Assembly (NCBI GenBank): GCA_003117195.1
Contig: BDSI01000003.1
Span: 186,001 to 250,000, forward strand
Length of the DNA: 64,000 nt
Direction: 5' to 3'
DNA from: Eudorina sp. 2006-703-Eu-15
Taxonomy: Eukaryota; Chlorophyta; Chlorophyceae; Chlamydomonadales; Volvocaceae
In this document: positions 55,885 to 64,000 of the stretch, in pieces
Layout: each line of letters starts with the position of its first letter
Numbering within the stretch: position 1 is the first letter of the stretch
Translations under genes and position numbers: made by a program
Notes under the pieces: generated by a model
Seen by the model: only the letters and a program-made list of their open reading frames with translations
What the model was told of the DNA's origin: nothing
Databases searched by the model: none

Positions 55885-56550
55885 GCAACGCTCGTCCTAA
55901 CCGCCGCCGCCTAATTAGCAGCGCTCGCTCGTCCCAACCTCCGGAGGGATCTGAAATGTCCAGGCGACGATAGGCAACATGCATGAAGGGTCCGGTCGTG
56001 CGGCACAGGAGGGCGCCTCGCCTCGCCTCACCTCACCACCTTGCAAGCGACACGTAGAGTAATTCACGCCTTTATTTGGCTGGCACACATTTCCGTACGC
56101 AAGTACGTCCAAAGCATTAGGTACGGATGGAGCCGACGTACGGCTGCATCCGAGCGTTAGACCGCCGACTCTGGTTTCTAGGGTCTTGCTTACAGCGCTA
56201 TAGATAGGTACTTGTTGTTGGTGCTGCTGGAAGAAGCACATACATGAGGGTCGGTGCGACGCAGACAGCGGTTCTGCACTCAGGGTGCGTGCGTACATGC
56301 GTGTGTGGTGCCGGGCAAACGATAGGTTGGGATGATCGATCCAACAGCCGCTACATATGATGTATGGCGCCAGCGTGTCGAGTTGTATGTCAACGAGCTA
56401 GATAGAGGCAGGGAGGGCGGGAGCACGCAGCGAGCGAGAACATGGTGCACAGGCCTGGATGCATGGGTGCGCGGGCGGCGGGGTCGAGATCTCCGTACAC
56501 ATCTCATCTCCGTACACCCCATCTCCGTACATCCCATCCCCGTACATGTC

Positions 56551-56555
56551 TGTAA
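56551..56555 (+). terminator. Candidate TGTAA poly(A) signal, metalloproteinase gene
   Basis: First TGTAA I noticed after the stop codon, about 670 nt downstream, giving a 3' UTR length usual for these algae. Confidence 0.45.
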
Positions 56556-57845
56556 TGTGCTTTGGGCGGGGTCATGACGCACACGCATGACGTACGAACC
56601 TCCGTCTGAAATTGTGACACATACGCACACATACACACACTTGGATCGTTGCAGGCGTAGCCGCCTTTCGCCGGGAGTATGCTTCTTCCGGTGCGGCCCC
56701 CCAGCAGGCAGTGGACGGGGGTGGCGCGGTTTCCTTGCTGCCCCCAGGGCTGATTGTCCGCGGCTGCTGCGTCTTGTTGGGCATCCTGTTAACGTCTTTC
56801 TATTGCCAGGTTATTTGAGCGTAGCGAGGTTAGTGGTGGTTGTTGTTGTTGTTGTTGTTGCTTGTGGGTTTTCAGTTTTCTTAATAACCATCGTGCGTGT
56901 CCGCGCGCGTGCCGCGTCCGAGCGCCTGCCGGCGTGCGCGCATGCGTCTGGAGGGGTGCCTGCTGCTGCCCGCCTGCCCACGCACCCCCGCCGCTAGGTG
57001 GACGCGGCGACGCGCACAGGCAGGGCCACGCACGGCCACACAGCATTGCTTGTCGCAGCTGGAAGAAGAATCAGATGCTCCTCTTGTCCTGTTTCTTTTG
57101 TTGCGTGTATGGGAGTGCGTGTGGGCTCGCTCCGCATGCGTGCGTTCCGCGGAGCTTGCTTGCTTCAGCACGCAGCAGCAGCAGCAGGTGGGCGGCCGCG
57201 CATGCGCGCACGTGTGCTTCTTTCCGCACAAGCACGATGTAAATATCCTGTATAGACCTAGCTAGTTGTCACGCTGGCCCCTGTCCAGCCCGCCAGTTGA
57301 TTGATTGATTGGGTGTTCAGTTTGGGTGGCCCGTCCGTCGCCTCATTTCGGGTGTCCCCTACCTGCAGCAGGTCGGTGGGTTAGTCTGGAAGCATTGGTT
57401 CGGTCCCGTCCTGCCGGCTGCCAGTCAGTGTAGCTCCCTCACTCGGGGATAGGTCTCCCCCTTGCTTGACGTCGGTAGTTGTGCGCGGTTGTTGAGAAGT
57501 GTGTGACCTCTGGGCTGATCGTCGTCATCGTTCGGGGGTTGTGAAATACTCCTCCTCGTGAGCGTGTGCGTGCGTTGCTTCGTTCCAATGGATTGCAGAT
57601 GCAGCCTGCGCCGGATGTGCTGCTGTCGTTAGATGCTGTTGCTTGCTGCGCTGTCCGGCGGGCGGGCGGGCGTGTGCTTTGGTTCTGTGTCCGATTACTC
57701 GTGGGAACGCTGGGGTTAGTTGTTATCAGCAGCGTAGGTTTGCTGCGTAGGTAGGTACAGCTGTGCGGAAATAGGCAGGAATGAGCTAGCTAGCGACCGA
57801 GCGATCTGGAAAATGATTTAAGCCGTTAAAATGTAGTGGTACGGT

Positions 57846-57881
57846 GGTCGGTAGTCGTACGTGTACGACTAGCTACCGACC
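57846..57881. repeat. 36-bp near-perfect inverted repeat
   Basis: Arms GGTCGGTAG and CTACCGACC flank an inner TCGTACGTGTACGA palindrome-like core, so the whole could form a long hairpin. No gene is adjacent. Confidence 0.7.
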
Positions 57882-59328
57882 GCGATGTATGTGCGCAGTG
57901 AACGAAACTCTTCGTTCGTTCGGCGAGGCATGCTGCAACGGTGTGCATACGGTAGCATGCGAGCGCGAATCATGATCAAGGGAACCATCAATCGTCAAGG
58001 GGAGTCGTGTGTATCGCTTGGGGCTGATCCTGCCGCCCTGTTGGAGCCTTCTGGGCAAGCAAGCAAGCAAGCAAGCAAGTGGGCACCCGTGATACGATCG
58101 CCCGTACGTACGTTGCGGATGGGCCGGGTGCTGCTGCGGTGCGTGTGGCCAAGCAATACGGCGGGCATGTACGGCATAACGCGCGCACGCACTGCCTCCA
58201 TGTATCTGTCCATCCATATCGCTACTCGATCGCTCTATCGGGCCGTCGTGATAATCAATATATGAACTGCTGCGCGAGGCGATAGATAGATAGGTGGCGC
58301 TAGACAGCCGGTGGTTGATCGATATCGGCTGGGGGATATACAGACGGCCGAGGTACGAAGTAAGGTGGTGAGGCATATCAGGCAGCGAGCGAGGTGGTTG
58401 GATGTAGGTAGGGATCCTAGCTGGCTAGCACTGAAAACGGGCGGCAGCAGGGCTCTTTGCCGCCGACCTCCAAAATTGAGCATCTGTTGGCCACGCACGC
58501 TATCTTCCAGTCTCTTGACAGGGCTATAGTAGTGCTTGACATGTTACTCATCTACGAAACGATGATCTGCCCCCGAGGGCATTGTGCCACCACGCACGCA
58601 CGGACAACTGGCGCGGGTTGGTGTTGGTTCAAGACTTTGGGCTCGGTATTGCCTGCGCTCTTTTCGTATCGGGCGTACAAACCCGCAAAAGCGAACGCAC
58701 GGCGGCCGTGATGCGCTGCTGCACGCACGTTCCATACATGATGCGCACGTGGTGTTTGTCGTACAGTCATGGAGTACGGCGCCATGTCCGCAGGTTTATG
58801 GCCGGTTATCTTCTGTGCCGATGACTTTGTAATGAACGGCACGGCTCAACCTGTAACGGATCGGGTGCAGCAGGCGGTGTCCGACAACAGTTCGCGCGGC
58901 GCACACCCCACACGTTGGGGTGTGTCGCACTCACCGCGCTACGTACGTACTGGGGCAAACGCAGCCCTGTCGCTGCCATTAAATACACCAGAACGCACAA
59001 CCTGCCCGAAATGCGAAGATGCAGAAAGGGAAACCAACGGCCCAAGACCTTGCTCGGTTGCTCCAGCCACCTGCTCCACCACCCCTGCGGTTCATCATGC
59101 GCCGCGCCGGCCTGACCGTGATCGCGTCGTTCTCCGCGCAGCCAACCCGGCCTCCAACAGGTATAGGACGCGTTCTTCAAGTCCGACCGGTTTCCGACAG
59201 TCTGAATGTGCTGCCGGTGCGCGTATCAAAGCGATGCTCCGTTTTGGGCAGAGATAGACGAGGCCTGAGAAGGTGACGCGCTGGGGCAACGAAGGAAGCA
59301 AGGCGTGCATGAGAATTTCGACCCGCCG

Positions 59329-59517
59329 TGTAACGCGGATGTTACGGACTTAAGAAATACTTAAGGACGTAGGCATCGCGACACAAAGCCACAGAGCTAT
59401 CGGCCTGGGAAGCCGTATACGGTTATGACCGTATATGGGAAGGACCGTAGGCCTTGCCTATTTAGGATCACCTTCAAGACACCTTCCACTACGGGGCGTA
59501 CGTCGTGGTAGGGTTTA
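59329..59517 (+). repeat. Tentative 5' LTR of the Ty3/gypsy element
   Basis: Begins TGTAACGC and ends just before a candidate primer-binding site. It contains tandem CCGTATACGG/CCGTATATGG words and a TATTTAGG box. The 3' LTR is beyond the window, so neither end nor a target-site duplication can be checked. The 3' end lacks the usual CA. Confidence 0.35.
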
Positions 59518-59529
59518 TGGTATCACGCG
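59518..59529 (+). other. Candidate primer-binding site (initiator tRNA-Met type)
   Basis: TGGTATCACGCG starts with the eight bases TGGTATCA complementary to the 3' end of initiator tRNA-Met, the usual primer for plant and algal gypsy elements. The match decays after eight bases. Confidence 0.4.
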
Positions 59530-59579
59530 CTACATGCCGTAGTACGGCACTAGGCCTGAGCGAGGGCCTAGGCGCATAA

Positions 59580-60251
59580 AGGCTCGCACGGGTAGGGCGG
59601 GTGCCGTCGCTATTACGCCTAGCGGCTGAGGATCGTTTCCTCACTACGCCAAGACTACTAGACTCTGATCCTACGCTTCCGCAGTGGTTACACTTGTACG
59701 CCAAGTACCCACACGCGTCGTTACAGTGGTATCGAGACAACGTTTCCAGCGTTCCACAGCGTTTCCGTGATGTCATCCGTGATGCACGGGATATGTCACA
59801 GGGTGAAATGATTGCATGGTTCGTGCACGGGTTACCCACGGCAATGCGACAGGCATGTGTTACGGATGCGAACGGCCGGGATTGGAAATCACTCGATGAC
59901 TTGATTGAGTACGCCACCGGTCAAGCAATTCGCTCTCGTGTTGCCGCCCTTACGAGTATGGCTGCCACGCTTAACTTTGTCAAAACCCCCCGCTCCAAAA
60001 CCCTGCGCAAGCAGAAACGCCATGGAGGCAAGTCTGATGGCGGCAGCAAGCTGCCGGTCATGTGCTACGGTTGTGGACACATGGTCCAAGACTTGAAGAA
60101 GCATAAGGAATCGGGCGTCTGCGAGCAAATCAGGGAACTGGCTGGGCCGCCTGTACGGCTCCAGCATAATGAGCGTAATAAGAACCGCGGAAGGGGCAAT
60201 GGCCGGGGGCGTGGTGGTCGCGGCGGAAGGGGAGACCCGATGCAAGAATAG
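59580..60251 (+). CDS. Gag (capsid C-terminal part and nucleocapsid), 5' end lacking an ATG
   Basis: The frame is open from 59580 to TAG 60249-60251. It shows the C-terminal half of a retrotransposon capsid: WYRDNVSSVPQRF, EMIAWFVHGLPTAMRQ, then WKSLDDLIEYATGQA. A nucleocapsid part follows with CYGCGHMVQDLKKH and a later Cys (C-X2-C-X9-H-X5-C spacing, not the usual CCHC knuckle), then an RGG-like basic tail (RGRGNGRGRGGRGG). No ATG exists in this frame until about 59793. The N-terminal half of the capsid domain is therefore either deleted, in another frame upstream, or reached by non-AUG initiation. The stop is directly followed, in the same frame, by pol. Confidence 0.85.
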   Translation, partial: RLARVGRVPSLLRLAAEDRFLTTPRLLDSDPTLPQWLHLYAKYPHASLQWYRDNVSSVPQRFRDVIRDARDMSQGEMIAWFVHGLPTAMRQACVTDANGRDWKSLDDLIEYATGQAIRSRVAALTSMAATLNFVKTPRSKTLRKQKRHGGKSDGGSKLPVMCYGCGHMVQDLKKHKESGVCEQIRELAGPPVRLQHNERNKNRGRGNGRGRGGRGGRGDPMQE

Positions 60252-63200
60252 GGATTTGGCAAGCGCTTGGAGGGTCTCAGTCAGGGAAGGAATGACTCAC
60301 GGGGTGTTGCTGCTGAAATGCACGATGGACCCGTACCGGTTTTGCAGGATGGGCCTGCTATTGTTCCGCCTGACTTGAGTGATTGGTTGCCGCCTCCGCC
60401 AGAGGCTGAGACGTCTGATAGGATGTTTTTGGACTCAGAATTTCGAGCGGTTCAAACGAAGCTCGGTCGGACGTTCACCTTTGACGCGGCGTGTAATGAT
60501 GATGGCGGCAATCGATTGTGTCAGCGTTTTGCCTGTCCCAGCCGTTCGTTCTTCGACCATGATGTGTCGGGCGAAGCGGTATGGGCTCACCCTCCAGTCA
60601 CACAGATCGATCAATGGCTGCGGCATTATCAGAAATGCAAGCTCAAATTGCCAGAGTGTACAAGCGCTGTGTTTGTTGCGCCACAGTGGCCGCATGCCCA
60701 GTATCTTTTCAGGAAAGCTGGATTCCAACTGTTTAAGACATACCCTGTGGGAACGCAGTTGTTTACGGGCCCAGGGAGAGATGGACAACGGGTGCAGCTA
60801 CCGGGAATTCATTGGCCGGTGCAGCTTTGGTACGACCCGCCCAGGGAACCAGCGAAGTTGAGTACTCTGTGCGTTGGGCGCAGTCATACGATGCAGTTCG
60901 ATGCTAGGATTGCCGATTCTCCAGCACGAACTCTGGTAGACAGCGGTGCGGATTGCAACGGAACTGCCCATGGCTTTATTACGTTGTCCCTTGCACGACG
61001 CTTGTCTTTGCTTGTACAGCAATCAGTTACGGTCACGGTACGGCTTGCAGATGGCCAATCCTCTCGGTTACACGGTCAGGTCCGTGCTAGATTACGGATT
61101 GGAAATCATACCGAGTGGGTCACACTGTTGGTGCTGCCCGAAGGGGTGCCGGGAATCGACGTAATCCTGAGTTCAGATTGGCTACACGCCCGCCAAGCAC
61201 GTATGGATTACAAGCGGGTGATCATTTGCCACAAAGGACGTGATGTCAAACTCAAGCCGTCACACGCAGCGCTGGAAGGCTTTGATCCGCTGAGCGGCAA
61301 ACCGCTGCTTAGTACCGCAACTGTTCAGGTTACCGGCGATAAGGATATAGGGCTCCTTTCTGCTAAACAAGCGGCAAAGGCCCTTGCACGGGGAGCGCGC
61401 AGTTATCTAATGCTGGTGCGCGCAGAGAGCCAACCGTCCGTCGAGCGCACAGCGCTCGCAGCAACCGTCGCTGGCCGAGCCGAAAGTGTCGGTGACAACC
61501 TGGTTCCGGAGCAGGAAATACAGGCGCTATTACATGAATTTCAGGACGTGTTTGAAGAGCTCAAAGGCCTACCGCCTGACCGCGGTACCGGTCACACTAT
61601 TCCCCTCGTGCCCAATGCGGAACCGCCTGCAAAACGGATGTATAGGCTTTCGCCTAAAGAAATGGAGGAAGTACGGAAACAAGTCACCGATCTTCTGGCG
61701 AAAGGTTATATTGAGCCTTCCAATTCCCCGTACGGGGCGCCGGTACTTTTCGTCCAGAAAGCAAGCGGAGAGCTGCGTATGTGCCTCGACTATCGCGCTC
61801 TGAACAAAATTACGGTGAAAAGGCGGTACCCAATGCCCAACATCACGGAAATTTTTGACACGCTACAAGGTGCACAAGTGTTTACATCACTTGACCTCCA
61901 GCAAGGTTATTATCAGATCCGCATATCTCCGGAAGATATTCCCAAAACGGCATTTATCGCCCCGGGAATGGGTCAGTTCGCTTTTCGGGTACTTTGTTTC
62001 GGACTGACAAATGCGCCTGCGACTTTCCAATCCGTGATGAATGGGATTTTTGCTAAGTACATTGGGAAATTTGTCCTAGTGTATTTGGACGACATTTTGG
62101 TGTTTAGTAAGACACCTGGCGAGCACGTACAACACCTCCGTACTGTGTTGTCGTTGCTGCGCGAGCACCAGTTCAAGGCTAAGCTGTCAAAATGCGACTT
62201 CAATAAATCGGAATTGAAGTTCCTCGGGCATATCGTGAGCCGCGAGGGTCTGAAAGTTGATGCCACTAAGGTTGCGACGGTGCGTGATTGGCCCGTCCCC
62301 AAGGACGTTCGTAAGCTCCGCGAATTCCTTGGATTGGCAAATTACTTCAGACGCTTTATCCAGGGGTACTCGAGCTTAGCAGCTCCCTTGACAGCTCTGA
62401 CCGGGTCGAAAGTGCCCTTCGACTGGTCGCCTCGGTGCCAAGCTGCATTCGAGGGCATTAAGACAGCCTTGATCAATGCACCTGTCCTCGCCCTACCCCA
62501 GCTGGATAAATCCTTTGAGGTCTGGTCCGACGCATCGATATACGGTACGGGAGCCGTCCTTATGCAGGACGGACACCCAGTAGCCTACACAAGCCAGAAG
62601 TTCACCAGTGCTGAACACAACTACACAACCACGGTTCAGGAATGCCTCGGAGTCATTCACGCTTTGACGGAATGGCGCTGTTACCTAGAGGGTTGTGAGT
62701 TCACTCTGGTTACGGACCACCACCCCTTGGTTTATTTGCATGAGCAGCGCGGAGCTGGGTTGCTGTCTCGCAGACAGGCACGCTGGATGGAATACCTTCA
62801 GCGGTTCAACGGTATGAAATGGGAATACCGTCCAGGGCGTATCAACGTGGCTGACCCCCTCAGTCGGATCCATGACACGGTGCTAACGGTGCTTGCCGGG
62901 GCCCTAACGGTTGGCGACCTTGGCAAACGGATACGTGGAGGGTATGCTGGAGACCCTTGGTTCTCAGGAAGAAAACCGAAGGCAGCACGGATGCAGTTAA
63001 AAAGACGGGAAGATGGGTTCTGGTACAAGGGAGATCAGATAGTCGTACCCAATGACCCCGCGCTGCGCACGTCAATTATTCAGGAGTACCATGACACTCC
63101 GTTCAGTGGGCACCGTGGTGCAAATCGCACCCAGGAAGCAATCGCGCGAACGTTCTGGTGGCCTGGCCTCCACACAGACGTACAACGATACGTTGCAGCT

Positions 63201-64000
63201 TGCCCTTCGTGCCAGCAAAACAAGCCCCTAAACAGGAAGCCGGGGGGCCTACTGCGTCCTCTCCCGATTCCACAGGGAGTGTTGGAAAGCGTGTCCCTGG
63301 ATCTGATCACACAGCTGCCAACCACCAAAAACGGGCACGACGCTGTCGTTGTGTTTGTGGACCGGCTCAGCAAGATGACCCACTTTGCTGCCACGCACAC
63401 CAGCGCCACGGCGGAAGACTTGGCACGCCTATTTGTGTCCACTGTCTTCCAGCAACACGGACTACCCAGAAACTTAGTCTCAGACCGCGATCCACGGTTC
63501 ACGAGCAAATTCTGGAAGGAAGTAACGCGCCTGCTTGGGACTCATTGCTATATGAGTACGGCGTTTCATCCACAAACAGATGGCCAGACCGAGCGGATGA
63601 ACCGACTCCTAGAGGAGACACTCAGGCACTACATTGGTCCCACACATGATGATTGGGAAGACCACCTGCCGCTTGTGGAGTTCGCGATAAACAATGCTTG
63701 GCAGGAGTCTATTGGCACCACCCCGTTCTTATTGAACGGTGGGAGGCAGCCGCGTACCCCGGCTGACCTTGGGTTACAAAGTAATGTGCCTGGCGCTGTA
63801 CGATTCGAGTCCAGCCTCCGTGAACGACTCGCGAGAGCAAAGGCGTGCCTGCAAGTCGCGCAGGAACATCAGAAGAAGCATGCCGACAAGCGACGGAAAG
63901 CTGTCGCCTTCTCTGAGGGTCAAGAGGTGTTGCTCAATACGAAGAACATTACGTTCAAGTCCCCTGGGACGCGCAAGCTGATGCCGCGTTGGATCGGTCC
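60252..64000 (+). CDS. Pol: methyltransferase-like, protease, reverse transcriptase, RNase H, integrase (3' partial)
   Basis: In the same frame as gag after its TAG, with no further stop to the window end. Segments: a methyltransferase-like stretch from 60474 (FTFDAACNDDG) through VWAHPP at about 60579-60596 to LWYDPP near 60842; protease LVDSGADCNG (DSG at 60939-60947); reverse transcriptase with YLDDILVF (62082-62105) and CFGLTNAPATFQ; RNase H with SDASIYGTGAVLM and TDHHPLVYLH; integrase zinc finger (YHDTPFSGHRG to CPSCQQNK) and catalytic triad D 63300, D 63483, E 63591, a D35E spacing. An integrase C-terminal LLNTKN..PRWIG segment reaches the edge. Expected product: polyprotein for reverse transcription and integration inside virus-like particles. 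How it is expressed past the TAG is unknown. Confidence 0.96.

Larger units (their letters stand above)
55885..59328. other. Intergenic region, no gene seen
   Basis: About 3.4 kb between the metalloproteinase and the retrotransposon. Contains the 3' UTR, short GCAA and CAG microsatellites (about 58,058-58,080 and 57,177-57,187), and many GTAC-containing palindromic words. No exon set or recognisable peptide was found. Confidence 0.5.
59329..64000 (+). mobile_element. Ty3/gypsy LTR retrotransposon, truncated by the window end
   Basis: Order of domains: Gag, TAG, methyltransferase-like segment, aspartic protease, reverse transcriptase, RNase H, integrase. Integrase after RNase H is the Ty3/gypsy order. 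The pol frame stays open for about 1,249 codons with all main catalytic residues, so the copy is young apart from the amber codon and an apparently missing start of gag. The 3' end (rest of the integrase C-terminus and 3' LTR) is outside the window. Confidence 0.95.

Noticed and set aside
58769..59276. Possible missing 5' part of gag upstream of the retrotransposon
   Set aside because: The peptides there show no capsid pattern and lie outside the putative LTR.

Overview
The window looks like nuclear DNA of a chlamydomonadalean (volvocine-type) green alga. The grounds are: very GC-rich exons in Ala/Gly/Pro-rich proteins, many short phase-preserving introns, TGTAA poly(A) signals, a gametolysin/VMP-type extracellular-matrix metalloproteinase with a hydroxyproline-rich-type tail, and a Ty3/gypsy retrotransposon. 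I cannot name the species.

Layout. (1) 852-7469, minus: a complete 13-exon Pelota/Dom34 ribosome-rescue factor. (2) 7862-8490, minus: an 82-residue tail-anchored protein in three exons. (3) 9485-11035, minus: a two-exon secreted protein, probably beta-propeller glycosidase-like. (4) 12954-16517, plus: a large low-complexity protein of unknown function. (5) 16518-22990: about 6.5 kb with no recognisable gene. (6) 22991-29711, minus: a complete 13-exon Rab GDP-dissociation inhibitor. (7) 30090 to about 39640, plus: a WW-domain, FNBP4-like protein, divergent from GDI across only 378 bp. (8) 43613-46187, minus: a multi-pass membrane protein of unknown function. (9) 48792-55884, plus: a complete 12-exon QEXXH-type matrix metalloproteinase with a Pro-rich tail. 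(10) About 59329 to beyond the window end, plus: a Ty3/gypsy element whose gag and pol lie in one frame separated only by a TAG.

I rebuilt the spliced genes by reading GT-AG (in one case GC-AG) borders and requiring phase to close. GDI (443 aa), Pelota (383 aa) and the metalloproteinase (815 aa) come out at plausible family lengths with no leftover bases. The genes do not form a functional cluster. Pelota, Rab GDI and the FNBP4-like protein look like housekeeping neighbours, and the metalloproteinase is an extracellular-matrix gene.

The most unusual signals are two. First, at least three short sequence families recur inside introns of unrelated genes. One of them sits in sense orientation just upstream of acceptors and inverted just downstream of donors, as expected of introner-like elements with terminal inverted repeats. 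Second, the retrotransposon carries a degenerate adenine-methyltransferase-like segment between Gag and protease, and an in-frame amber codon at the Gag/Pol junction.
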